Origin: Aequorivita antarctica | GTDB taxonomy: Bacteria > Bacteroidota > Bacteroidia > Flavobacteriales > Flavobacteriaceae | Assembly: GCF_007997155.1 (NCBI RefSeq) | Contig: NZ_VORT01000016.1 | Location: forward strand, 1-53,364 | DNA: 53,364 nucleotides | Reading direction: 5' to 3' | Shown: positions 34,220 through 42,666 of the stretch, in pieces | How positions within the stretch are numbered: position 1 is the stretch's first letter | How the letters are laid out: every line of letters begins with the position of its first letter | The notes under the pieces: generated by a model | Seen by the model: the letters and a program-made list of their open reading frames with translations, nothing else | Databases searched by the model: none | What the model was told of the DNA's origin: nothing | Translations under genes and position numbers: made by a program

Positions 34220-36496
34220 ATGGCAAAGAATCCTGAATACCAAAACAGAAATTTCAAAATCCGTGTAGATTTTGAACAACCTCCTCAAGTAGAACTACCC
34301 CTTATTGGCTTTCTATTTAATTGCAGAGGAATATTGCTGCAATGGCAATATGTGAAAGACAATATCTTGGAGTTCAACTTAGAGAAAATATCTCAAGGAA
34401 CCAGAGAATTGAAGATAGACCCAGAGCAGCTTAGGCTATTTATTGCCCCAGCTTCCGATAAAAAAATAACTCACATAAGCACTACGCAAGAGTTACAAAA
34501 CTATAAAGCTTATGAGCCTATATTAAGGCTGGACGCTAACCAAGGTATAAATATCTTACCAATTCCAGAGAGACTATCCATCTTCTGGATCAAGTGTAAA
34601 TGTCGCGTAAGCGGAAAGGTGTCAAAATGGTTCCACTTTGGCAATGGTTGGGAAGACCTTCCTGTATGCCGGGCGCGTGTTCATATATGTGAAATTGACC
34701 CTATTTTGTTTTGGATTAATAAAATACCGGATCACATTATCGCCAAGGTGCCGGATGCCATATTAAATCCTAAATTCAAAGTGCCCATTCCCATTCCAGA
34801 CCCTGGCCCTTATCAGCGAATCGAGCGCTTTGCAATGATTGCTGGGCCAAGTGAAGAGAATATTTTCAAGACGCAATCGCTTCCGGAAATGCGGAAGGAA
34901 ACCTTTTCCAAATTACCTGAATTGGGTCCTGAAATAAAACAACAATTTGCCTCTGGTAACTTAAATGTTATCAGAGATACCATAGTGAAAAACTATGCTT
35001 TGTTGCATCCATGGTTCTGCTTTTGGCCTTGGTGGTGGCCCTATTTTTACCGTTGCCAGGAATTGGCAGTAGTAGAAACCAATGCAGCTGGTAGGTTTGA
35101 AAAGAATATTTACTACAATTGCTTTGGCGATAAACCTGATATTTATATTTGGGTTGAATATATGATAGACGGAGTGTGGACTACGGTTTACAAGCCACCC
35201 ATCCCATGTAATACCCGTTGGAACTACGTGTGTGGTTCCGATATCAATATTCATTTAACCCATCCTAGGGTAGCTGGCGATTGTTGCTGCGATTGTGAGC
35301 TTATTGGCGAAGATGTATGGATACGCACTGTGGGCCATACCAGCGTTTCCCATATAAAACAGGGGCATCAATTGTTGGCGCCTCCAGGCCAGGGTGTAGC
35401 CTATGACCGCATTGGGCTTACTGATGCAGACGCCGCTGGGGACAGTTTCCTAATTACGACGATAGATGACTACAAAAGACCCTTTGGGGGAAGCCCGATC
35501 CTAAGAATGGGCTTTGGACCAGCCCTGCCGAACTCAAATGTTTATTATTATCGTTGGAGCTATAGACAGCGTGCGAATGCTGATTTGGTCTCTGTGGGCG
35601 ATACTTATAAGGCCTTGCCGCCTAAAGGAGGTGAGGTAAGAAAGGGATATGATTATCGCTATAAGGATAGCAACGACGACTGGCAATGGGCACCGGAGAG
35701 TAAGAAACTTGGACCATTTACCGTAGGTCCCAATGATAACCTGTACATCATTCCACCGGAAGAGCCAACAATGGCACCCTTTAATGTGCCTGCGACCTCC
35801 CATCCACATTGGCACCAACAGACCTATTATATGGATACCATTCAGTATGACACTACTGCTGTTGAGAATTTCGAAAATGGTTTATACGAGTTGAAACTGG
35901 AACTGTTTGACCAAGCGGGAAATCTACTACAAAACATTCCAAAAGCTAACTTTAAAACCCCAAGGCATGATGATGCCAGGTATAGCGAGAATGCGCCCAA
36001 CGTTCTTTTGGAAAATCCTACAGCTACGAATGCCGATGCCTTCAATATGCTCATAAGGATTGACAATGGCCAGTGCGTAGGCGATATTTACACTGTAAAA
36101 GTAAATGGCGAGCCTGCATCCTCTAACTGTTGCGGATTTGTAAAATACACAATAGATGAGGTAGAGGCAAAACTTGAGCTGTCCTTTAAGGCAGTCCATC
36201 CCACCAATTTTGCTGAGTTCAGTTTTGGAGTGGTAAAAGGAAGCTGTGGAGGAGTACCTATAGCCAATGCAAGAGGAATGGTTATAGACAGTGCCTCTGG
36301 CTATACTTTAGATACCATAACTGGTATATACAGCAAGAGTTTTGATCCTTCGGAATTACTGGGCGAATGTTATGAGAATGGAGCTGGAAAAGCGGCCTTT
36401 GCTGAAACATTGCACATAATTTCTACGGCTACGGACGGTATATGGCGCGTTGCCAAAGACTATGGTAGGACAGTGGCTTTTGCGCTGGAACCTTAA
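34220..36496 (+). CDS. Large Cys/Trp-rich protein of unknown function (758 residues)
   Basis: There is no signal peptide. It starts with hydrophilic beta-rich sequence and has a Trp/Cys-rich centre (HPWFCFWPWWWPYFYRCQEL at about 258-277), a small domain with transthyretin-like features (ETNAAGRFEKNIYYNCFGDKPDIYIWVEY, about 283-311) and a CCCDCEL cluster near 355. A DITIDDY/GFGP segment follows, then a PHWHQQTYYMDTIQYDTTAVENFENGLYELKLELFDQAGN module (about 533-572). The pattern suggests several beta-sandwich modules with a metal- or disulfide-rich core. I cannot assign a function. It is followed by a strong terminator, so it is a single-gene unit. Confidence 0.7.
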   Translation: MAKNPEYQNRNFKIRVDFEQPPQVELPLIGFLFNCRGILLQWQYVKDNILEFNLEKISQGTRELKIDPEQLRLFIAPASDKKITHISTTQELQNYKAYEPILRLDANQGINILPIPERLSIFWIKCKCRVSGKVSKWFHFGNGWEDLPVCRARVHICEIDPILFWINKIPDHIIAKVPDAILNPKFKVPIPIPDPGPYQRIERFAMIAGPSEENIFKTQSLPEMRKETFSKLPELGPEIKQQFASGNLNVIRDTIVKNYALLHPWFCFWPWWWPYFYRCQELAVVETNAAGRFEKNIYYNCFGDKPDIYIWVEYMIDGVWTTVYKPPIPCNTRWNYVCGSDINIHLTHPRVAGDCCCDCELIGEDVWIRTVGHTSVSHIKQGHQLLAPPGQGVAYDRIGLTDADAAGDSFLITTIDDYKRPFGGSPILRMGFGPALPNSNVYYYRWSYRQRANADLVSVGDTYKALPPKGGEVRKGYDYRYKDSNDDWQWAPESKKLGPFTVGPNDNLYIIPPEEPTMAPFNVPATSHPHWHQQTYYMDTIQYDTTAVENFENGLYELKLELFDQAGNLLQNIPKANFKTPRHDDARYSENAPNVLLENPTATNADAFNMLIRIDNGQCVGDIYTVKVNGEPASSNCCGFVKYTIDEVEAKLELSFKAVHPTNFAEFSFGVVKGSCGGVPIANARGMVIDSASGYTLDTITGIYSKSFDPSELLGECYENGAGKAAFAETLHIISTATDGIWRVAKDYGRTVAFALEP

Positions 36497-36521
36497 TATT
36501 AACTAGATACTTAGTAAAGTA

Positions 36522-36555
36522 AAAACCCGTAAATTCAGTTTTACGGGTTTTTTTA
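36522..36555 (+). terminator. Strong intrinsic terminator of the 758-residue protein gene
   Basis: AAAACCCGTAAA-TTCAG-TTTTACGGGTTTT stem followed by T residues. Confidence 0.85.
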
Positions 36556-36563
36556 ATATAAAA

Positions 36564-36604
36564 GCCCTCCTTTACTTTGCTGAAAACGCAAAGCTACGGA
36601 GGGC
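36564..36604. repeat. Palindromic repeat 1 beside the GIY-YIG gene
   Basis: GCCCTCCTTTACTTTGC and GCAAAGCTACGGAGGGC form a long imperfect hairpin around TGAAAAC. Copies of the same design are at 36951-37046 (degenerate, multiple) and 37158-37199. Confidence 0.8.
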
Positions 36605-36613
36605 GGGGGTATT

Positions 36614-36859
36614 TTAGAGTAATCTTTTGTTTTTGAAGGCAATGCCCGAACCAGATTTTAAATACCGCTCAAAATCGTAAGCTTTTTGTTTGTTGATAAA
36701 AAGAGCGAGGTGCGCAAGTGTTACGGGAAGTTTGTCTTTAGTAAAGGAAACTTCACCTTTATTATGGGCAACAAGTCGGTTATTAATATTTGTGGTATAT
36801 CCTGTATAATATTTCCCATTGGCGCATTTAAGAATATACACTGCGTAGGGTAATTCCAT
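36614..36859 (-). CDS. GIY-YIG family nuclease, small
   Basis: This 81-residue GIY-YIG domain reads YAVYILKCANGKYYTGYTTNINNRLVAHNKG (residues 5-35), with the YIL...YTG pair and the catalytic Arg, and ends FERYLKSGSGIAFKNKRLL. It resembles the UPF0213-like single-domain nucleases. The gene lies inside a cluster of related palindromic hairpins, one starting 10 bp after its stop. A role in DNA repair or in repeat mobility is possible; the latter is speculation. Confidence 0.88.
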   Translation of the reverse strand: MELPYAVYILKCANGKYYTGYTTNINNRLVAHNKGEVSFTKDKLPVTLAHLALFINKQKAYDFERYLKSGSGIAFKNKRLL

Positions 36860-36950
36860 AATTTGTAGATTTAAAATTATGGGGAGTTATTTAAAATTAA
36901 GAAATAACTTTTGAAATTTATAATAAAATATAAGGAAAATATTTTTTTAT

Positions 36951-37046
36951 GCTAAGCTTCGGAGAGCGTCCCCCTTCGCTTTGCTGAAATGCGTAAAGCT
37001 TCGGAGAGCGAGGGTTCTCTTTCGCTGAAGCTTCGGAGAGCGAGGG
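36951..37046. repeat. Palindromic repeat 2, degenerate multiple copies
   Basis: Three AAGCTTCGGAGAGCG units are interspersed with CCCCTTCGCTTTGCTGAAATGCG and TTCTCTTTCGCTG. It is the same design as the hairpins at 36564 and 37158. Confidence 0.75.
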
Positions 37047-37157
37047 AAAAACGCAAAGGTTTGAAGTTTAATAGATCATTATTTTTTAAATAAAAGTGGA
37101 TCGGCATCCACCGAAGCCCTCAAACGGGAACAATGTTAAGTGTACTAAATGTAAAAA

Positions 37158-37199
37158 GCCCTCCTTCGCTTTGCTAAAAAACGCAAAGCTACGGAGGGC
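37158..37199. repeat. Palindromic repeat 3
   Basis: GCCCTCCTTCGCTTTGC and GCAAAGCTACGGAGGGC around TAAAAAAC: a near twin of the copy at 36564-36604. Confidence 0.8.
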
Positions 37200-37306
37200 G
37201 TAGGTGGAGCCGGAGGGAACAGAACTTAATCGTTGAAACGCTTATATATAGGGGGTTTCAAAAGGACAAATTTTTATGCGCACCGAATAGGTGACTTTTT
37301 AACATT

Positions 37307-37477
37307 TTAAACTAATTTATAAAATAATTTAGTGTTTTTTCTTCTTTTTTCGAATTTAAAATTCTGAGAAGGCTTCTCAACTAAAAAGCTATTTTTCACA
37401 GTAGCTTCCCCGTCAATAATAATATAATTTTTATCCTGGATTACTTTTAAGTTTATCAGTAAAAGTGTCTAAAAATT
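37307..37477 (-). pseudogene. Detached 3' part of the immunity gene of the distal cassette
   Basis: Directly after the stop of the 37478-37714 gene the minus strand continues as coding-like sequence: a KFLDTFTDKLK segment in one frame, then VIQDKNYIIIDGEATVKNSF and ...FLVEKPSQNFKFE in another, ending in TAA at 37307. The immunity gene was probably about 55 codons longer and has been cut by nonsense/frameshift changes. Confidence 0.5.
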
Positions 37478-37714
37478 TTAATATTCTGTTTTATCTTCAT
37501 TTGTATCAAAAGATGATGTTATTACAACAATAGAATCAATTATCAGGTCAAAAAAAGATTTAGGAATAGTCTCAGTATTTTCCAACAATTCGACTTTAAT
37601 GAGAAGCATATCAGCTTTATCTTTCTTCAACCCATCTCCATACCTTAAGTCCATTAAAATCCAATGTTTTCCAATCAATAACTCTTCAATATCTTTATAA
37701 ATTGACTTTGTCAT
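37478..37714 (-). CDS. Presumed immunity protein of the degenerate Rhs cassette (probably truncated)
   Basis: The 78-residue acidic soluble protein MTKSIYKDIEELLIGKHWIL starts 5 bp after the stop of the Rhs/ART pseudogene, the position taken by the immunity gene in the other cassettes. No family is recognised. Coding-like sequence continues past its stop (37307-37477), so the product is probably shortened. The ATG at 37714 follows the pseudogene stop directly. Confidence 0.55.
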   Translation of the reverse strand: MTKSIYKDIEELLIGKHWILMDLRYGDGLKKDKADMLLIKVELLENTETIPKSFFDLIIDSIVVITSSFDTNEDKTEY

Positions 37715-37719
37715 AATTT

Positions 37720-38822
37720 CTAATTTTTAACTGTTTTAACTCCTTTTGCTGGAACTGAACCTTCAATCAGTACTTCTTTCGATTTATCAGCAAAGTTTTT
37801 TGCCGTATTACCCTTCAGATATACTTTTTGACCTTGCTTTGAGATATATCGTAGACTTTACCTTTGATATATTTCATATTTATTTTTACTATTCTATTAA
37901 AAGTTTTTTCTGCCCAAATTTTAGCGACTTTTAAATCTTTGGTTGTTGATATAAATTGACTTCTAAAATTCGTTCTAGAATCATTTAATACGTGCCCCTC
38001 TATTGTATAAGTAGCACTTGGGTTTTTAGCAAATAAACCTAGCTTAACACTTTCATCTGGTCTAACAACTCTGAAAATATAGTTTTTAGGGGTTATAAAT
38101 TGTTAAGAGCACCTCCAAATATGAAGAATGGGGAAGTAAATTCGTCAGAAACTATATGGCCTGTAGCACTATAATACCTAGCTTTATTCTCTGAATTTAT
38201 TGTACTTGCTCCATATTGATATAAGAATGTTTCATAACCAGAAGCAAACTCTCTAGAAGAAAAGAAGTCCATTTCTTCTTGAGACATATTATTTAAATCT
38301 GGTTTTCCTGGGTTACTTATCAGTTCTTTTGCTTCGTTCCAAGTAGTTCCTCTTTGCCAACCCATAGTTTCAGCAAATTGAACTGCCATTGGCTGTATCA
38401 TATTGGCATAACCTTCCTCTGCATACCAACTCGCACAAGTTGTAGTGCCATCGGGTTGATTAACCCCTCCATCGTGCCAAATCCAAGGTTTTGGGATTTC
38501 GCCTCTTGTTTTTGGGCAAAAGACCCATCCTCTCCTGCAACTAGTCGTTGCCCTTCTTCTTTGCCTGCTGATGTAGGCTCAAGTCCTTCAAGCTCTTTCA
38601 TATCAATTGGTCTGTTACCGCTAAATTGATATGGGCTATACCAAGGATTCGTGTGCAAGGGGATCCACCGCAAAAAACCTTCCCACCCTAGGGTCGTGCA
38701 TCCTGAAGGTGTAGTTTAGAGAATTTCCCTCACCTTTAATCTCATCATCCATCTCCTGCCCCTGGAAGCTATAGCGGTAATCGCAAGTGTTTGCATGCCA
38801 TCCCGGCATAAGCATTCCGAAG
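37720..38822 (-). pseudogene. Frameshifted orphan Rhs toxin cassette with ADP-ribosyltransferase-like C-terminus
   Basis: The Rhs core starts at about 38822 ([20 protein letters not shown]) and is conserved up to [10 protein letters not shown], then jumps frame near 38650 ([12 protein letters not shown]) and again near 38500 (KPWIWHDGGVNQPDG). It continues as MIQPMAVQFAETMGWQRG (38401-38093), shifts again near 38100 into YIFRVVRPDESVKLGLF, and a last time near 37840 (an extra AT in GATATATC) into VYLKGNTAKNF...VLIEGSVPAK, ending at 37720. The C-terminal domain has an FISTTKDLKVAKIWA segment like the STT motif of ADP-ribosyltransferase toxins, with an E at the end. It is the cassette furthest from the array start and is inactive as it stands. 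Confidence 0.75.
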
Positions 38823-39078
38823 ACTTAACAGTCTATATAGTTTTCACTGTTTATATAAAAGAACGTAGTGTAAAAATAGAAAAGTCTATCAAACTAATGA
38901 TAGATGTTTTGTTTAATTTCCTATTTCAACTACTCATACACTAACTCCATCTAAAATTATTTACATCTTAGTAATTGGCTATGTCCTAGTGTGGAACATT
39001 ACCCTTCCAGCATAATCCCATAAATGTGACATTGCATCGTAAATTATCGTAGATATTATAGCGGATAAGGTAGGAACT

Positions 39079-39621
39079 TTATCTTATAATTTCATTGAAA
39101 TTTTCTATTTTCTCCCCCCATCCATTATCTTGCAAAAAGCTATATTGTTTAAATAAATTAATATTAGGAAGCTTTATATTTTTTTCAAGCATAATAGAAA
39201 TAATTTCCATTAAAGGGTCTAATGTAACGGAACTATATCCAATGACTCCTCCATATAAGTTGTTTGTTTCAATAGCTATTGTATTCTCAATTATGCTAAT
39301 CAATGAATTAGGCAGATTTCTATAAGCATTTTCAATTCGTCTAAGCTCTTCAACATTTACGTATTCATAATCCCTAAAATCATTGTCCGGATGCGTGTCA
39401 AGTATTGAAGAGGGCGTATATTCCCTTATTTTTTTTTCCCATACATTAAACTTATCAAGTACTAAAAATTCCTTTATCTGTGCTAGAATATTTTCTATTT
39501 CTGGCTTAAAAAGAGTTACGTTATCTTCTTCAATATAATTGTAAATACATTTTAATCCATATGCTACCCGTCCTCTAATGGATATTTTCTTTAATTCTGT
39601 TTCTAAATCATTAACCTCCAT
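39079..39621 (-). CDS. Presumed immunity protein for the deaminase-type cassette
   Basis: This 180-residue soluble acidic protein overlaps the 3' end of its Rhs partner by 11 bp (toxin stop at 39611, ATG at 39621), typical of toxin/immunity pairs. It is mostly helical (LKKISIRGRVAYGLKCIYNYI, IENAYRNLPNSLISIIENT). No named family is recognised. It is inferred to bind and neutralise the deaminase-like domain. Confidence 0.65.
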   Translation of the reverse strand: MEVNDLETELKKISIRGRVAYGLKCIYNYIEEDNVTLFKPEIENILAQIKEFLVLDKFNVWEKKIREYTPSSILDTHPDNDFRDYEYVNVEELRRIENAYRNLPNSLISIIENTIAIETNNLYGGVIGYSSVTLDPLMEIISIMLEKNIKLPNINLFKQYSFLQDNGWGEKIENFNEIIR

Positions 39622-40618
39622 CGTTGCTAGTATTTATCATGTCTTTTGTTGTAGTGTTGCAATTCTCACAGGCAGGAAAATCTATAATATCGCCTCCTTT
39701 AGTTCTATTGTCGATTTTTACAGTATGTATTTCTATATTTTGAACTTTAACTCCGTCACTAAAAGCTTGATTTAATGCATCACATTCAGAGCAGTTCTCC
39801 ACATCCCATTTTTCACTACTCTTTTCTGGAAGAATTTTCTTTAAATCTGGATGTATATTATCTCCTGATTTTAATTTTCCACTTTCTCCTAGATAAACCC
39901 TTCCAGTAGACTTATCATATACCGCGGTAACAGAACGAGGAGTTTTCTTAATAGAGCGAGTTTGCTGTAATAACTTTGCATAGCTATAAGCTCTCGTTTT
40001 TGCTAATCCCGAAGAGTTTATAAAACTTACTCTTAGTTTAGGCATCTTTTTATAGAAAATGATAGAAGCCATAAAATTTGCTTCAAACCTAGATCTTTCT
40101 TCTATAGTAAGTTGTCCATAATTATTGAAAACATTAATTAATGCATCCATTTCTGCAACCGATCTATCAAAAACATCACCATTTCCAGTGCCATAGTCCC
40201 ACATATCCCTAAACATGTATTCCCCTGCTTCCCACCAATTAACTGGATTGAGTAAATCTAAAAGACCTAATGCTGTTCCTTTAATTCCAGCTTTATATTC
40301 TTCTTTTTGTTCCTCATTCATAAAAGGAACTCCTTCTAAAATAGGTCTGCCCTGCATTGCATTTAGTTCCATCTTAGATTCAAGACCTTCTAATTCAGAA
40401 GCATGAATCGGTTGATTGGAGCTAAACTGATAAGGTGTCAAATATGGGTACTTAGCTTCAAGTTGATCTCTCGCAAAAAACCGCCCAACCCGCGGATCGT
40501 GCATCCGAAAAGTATAGTTTAGACTGTTGCCCTCTCCCTTGATTTCATCATCCATCTCCTGCCCTTGGAAGCCGTAACGGTAATCAGATGTGTTCGCATG
40601 CCGCCCGGGCTGGAGCAT
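39611..40618 (-). CDS. Orphan Rhs cassette, cytidine-deaminase-like toxin
   Basis: In this 335-residue product, residues 1-80 are the shared Rhs core end (MLQPGRHANTSDYRYGF to ELEGLE). The C-terminal part holds a linker and then TPRSVTAVYDKSTGRVYLGESG, SEKWDVENCSECDALNQAF (about 269-287) and DIIDFPACENCNTT (about 312-325). The CxECxA and PxCxxC pattern matches zinc-dependent deaminases of polymorphic toxins (YwqJ-like). If active it would deaminate cytidine or another base in nucleic acid or nucleotides. There is no export signal, so by itself it looks like a stored module. Confidence 0.8.
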   Translation of the reverse strand: MLQPGRHANTSDYRYGFQGQEMDDEIKGEGNSLNYTFRMHDPRVGRFFARDQLEAKYPYLTPYQFSSNQPIHASELEGLESKMELNAMQGRPILEGVPFMNEEQKEEYKAGIKGTALGLLDLLNPVNWWEAGEYMFRDMWDYGTGNGDVFDRSVAEMDALINVFNNYGQLTIEERSRFEANFMASIIFYKKMPKLRVSFINSSGLAKTRAYSYAKLLQQTRSIKKTPRSVTAVYDKSTGRVYLGESGKLKSGDNIHPDLKKILPEKSSEKWDVENCSECDALNQAFSDGVKVQNIEIHTVKIDNRTKGGDIIDFPACENCNTTTKDMINTSNDGG

Positions 40619-40635
40619 TCCGAAGGAATGAACAT

Positions 40636-40650
40636 TTTATGTGAAAGAAC
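40636..40650 (-). promoter_or_regulatory. Conserved cassette box upstream of the deaminase cassette
   Basis: Plus-strand TTTATGTGAAAGAAC (sense GTTCTTTCACATAAA), 17 bp before the first codon. The same box precedes all other intact cassettes; see 51485-51499 for the set. Confidence 0.6.
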
Positions 40651-40785
40651 GGGATATAAAATTACAAAAAGCTGCAATCAATACTATTTTAACTTTTGGT
40701 TTCTTACGCGTAAAGGAACTCGTCACGAACGAGCGTTAGCAGAGGTAAAAATCTCTTATTATAAAACCTATATTCGTTATTTAAT

Positions 40786-41241
40786 TTACTCATTAGTTAA
40801 GTATTTTGTAGCCTCTAATGATGCAAATGCCAATGCTTTGTCATAATCATTAAAAATCACACAATTATTTTCTTTAACAAGTCTTAATAATTCTTCAATC
40901 GCAATTTTGTTCTTTTGAGAAACTATTACAGCTATTTTTTTTAATTTTTCATCATCATCGCTGCAAGTTTCATAAAAAAAGTTCAAAGATTTTAGTAATG
41001 TATTCCCAAAAGAATAATCCAAATTTCTAAAATCCAGGACCAATGCGGATAAAGTGTCATAAAGGAAATAAACAGCAACTAATTTTGAATATATATATAG
41101 ACCGTCATTATTCCCTAGACTGCCGTATTTATAGCCCCCTGTAAAACTACCCACAAAAAACTTCTGATCAGAATCTAAAAAAATAAGACTTTTAATTTCT
41201 GAATATTTTTCAATGTCGATCTCAATTAAACTATCTTTCAT
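40786..41241 (-). CDS. Presumed immunity protein for the nucleotidyltransferase cassette
   Basis: The frame is open to 41295, but I chose the ATG at 41241 (MKDSLIEIDIEKYSEIKSLI), which lies 1 bp after the toxin stop, as in neighbouring pairs. It gives about 151 residues, soluble and acidic, with IYSKLVAVYFLYDTLSALVLDFRNLDYSFGN in the middle. No named family is recognised. Confidence 0.65.
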   Translation of the reverse strand: MKDSLIEIDIEKYSEIKSLIFLDSDQKFFVGSFTGGYKYGSLGNNDGLYIYSKLVAVYFLYDTLSALVLDFRNLDYSFGNTLLKSLNFFYETCSDDDEKLKKIAVIVSQKNKIAIEELLRLVKENNCVIFNDYDKALAFASLEATKYLTNE

Positions 41242-41242
41242 A

Positions 41243-42274
41243 TTAATTCGGATTTTCTTCTGGTGTAAATGTGATATGAGGTTCATTACTATCAACTTCC
41301 ACGCCTTTTAATTCTTCGGAACCCTTTCTAGTGTCACCTCCTTTTACAGCTTTAGGATTCTTTGGCAAAGCATATAATGCTGAACTTCTCGTTTTAGAAT
41401 TACCTCCTTTAATAATATAATCCCAATCTGAATAATCATCAGCAGTACCTTTTGCTCTACTCCCGACAACTGTTATTTCTAAATCATATTTGTTAGAAAC
41501 CTTTTGAATTCGATTTATATACCCTTGAGCTAAATTCTCAAGTTTCGCTCCACCTCCGACCTTGGGAACAAGACTGTTCTTTAAGCTATTACCTTGAGAA
41601 TTTATTTTTCTGGATGTATTTGACTTATTTGATTTGACTCTAGCACCAGTTCCATAATGTTGTTGTTCCGAGGCAACAGTACTCAATGCCTGACCGATGG
41701 TAATTGATTTTTCAATCAGATTCTTTCTACTGGCTAAATCCTCTTTTATTGTACTTAATCCAGAAATTAAATCGGCTTTACTAGAATATTGTATGTTTAT
41801 TTCTTCTTCATGAAATCCAGCACCATACTGCCCACCATCGAAAAAATAATTTATGGATTCTCCTGAATGGACTATGTGCCTTTCGTAAGGATTTACTGGT
41901 GGAGCATCTGTTAAACCAAATGTCAAAGTATGAAGAAAGCTAGTTAAGCTATTAACATCGACAAAATCATTAACACTTATAAGATTTAAGATTGGTTCAT
42001 CATTATCGTCAAATTCTACTGTGTAATGATATTCTTCCAGTCCTTCAAGCTCTTTATTTTCAATAACTTTATTTCCACCAAAACTGTAAGGAGAATAGTG
42101 AGCATATTGCATTGTTAGGGGATCAACCGCAAAGAACCTACCCACTCTTGGGTCATGCATTCTAAAAGTGTAATTTAGGGAATTGCCCTCGCCTTTTATT
42201 TCATCATCCATCTCCTGTCCCTGGAAGCCATAGCGGTAATCGGAAGTGTTCGCATGCCGCCCGGGCTGGAGCAT
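41243..42274 (-). CDS. Orphan Rhs cassette, nucleotidyltransferase-fold toxin
   Basis: In this 343-residue product, residues 1-77 are the shared Rhs core end. At about 262-292 the C-terminal domain reads YDLEITVVGSRAKGTADDYSDWDYIIKGG, the GS-(x)-G-(x7)-DxD pattern of the DNA polymerase-beta nucleotidyltransferase superfamily. Toxins of this fold can add nucleotides or AMP to tRNA or proteins. The substrate cannot be predicted. It has a conserved box upstream and its immunity gene immediately after. Confidence 0.8.
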   Translation of the reverse strand: MLQPGRHANTSDYRYGFQGQEMDDEIKGEGNSLNYTFRMHDPRVGRFFAVDPLTMQYAHYSPYSFGGNKVIENKELEGLEEYHYTVEFDDNDEPILNLISVNDFVDVNSLTSFLHTLTFGLTDAPPVNPYERHIVHSGESINYFFDGGQYGAGFHEEEINIQYSSKADLISGLSTIKEDLASRKNLIEKSITIGQALSTVASEQQHYGTGARVKSNKSNTSRKINSQGNSLKNSLVPKVGGGAKLENLAQGYINRIQKVSNKYDLEITVVGSRAKGTADDYSDWDYIIKGGNSKTRSSALYALPKNPKAVKGGDTRKGSEELKGVEVDSNEPHITFTPEENPN

Positions 42275-42290
42275 TCCGAAGGGATAGGAT

Positions 42291-42305
42291 TTTATGTGAA
42301 AGAAC
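42291..42305 (-). promoter_or_regulatory. Conserved cassette box upstream of the nucleotidyltransferase cassette
   Basis: Plus-strand TTTATGTGAAAGAAC, 16 bp before the first codon on the sense strand. Confidence 0.6.
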
Positions 42306-42334
42306 TTAGATTTAGGAACAAATAAAAAATTAAA

Positions 42335-42646
42335 TTATATTTCTCTATTTTTATCTAAAAGAATTAAATGTCCAACTAAATTATCAGGATGATTCATAAA
42401 ATATTTTCTATTTTCAATATCATATAAATTTCTATCCTCTTTAGTTAGTAAAATTAAAGTTCCCAATATTTTATCATCTAAAACTTTATAATTAGAAAAT
42501 TCAGCAGGAAAGGCAAATTTTTCATTTGTTTCGCTCCAAATAGTTATCCTGTCTTTATTATCGAAATATTTTTCAAAGTTAAAGGCATATTTGTTATAGA
42601 AATAAAATTCAAAGGGATATTTTGTAATTTTTGTTTTTTCCATCAT
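42335..42646 (-). CDS. Presumed immunity protein for the first ART-like cassette
   Basis: This 103-residue aromatic-rich soluble protein (MMEKTKITKYPFEFYFYNKY) lies 20 bp after its toxin partner. No family is recognised; its position matches the immunity genes of the other cassettes. Confidence 0.6.
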   Translation of the reverse strand: MMEKTKITKYPFEFYFYNKYAFNFEKYFDNKDRITIWSETNEKFAFPAEFSNYKVLDDKILGTLILLTKEDRNLYDIENRKYFMNHPDNLVGHLILLDKNREI

Positions 42647-42666
42647 TTAATTTATATAATAAGAAG

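Noticed and set aside
37746-37934. Plus-strand 62-codon frame
   Set aside because: It is antisense to the ART-like pseudogene, whose reading is supported by homology to toxin motifs.
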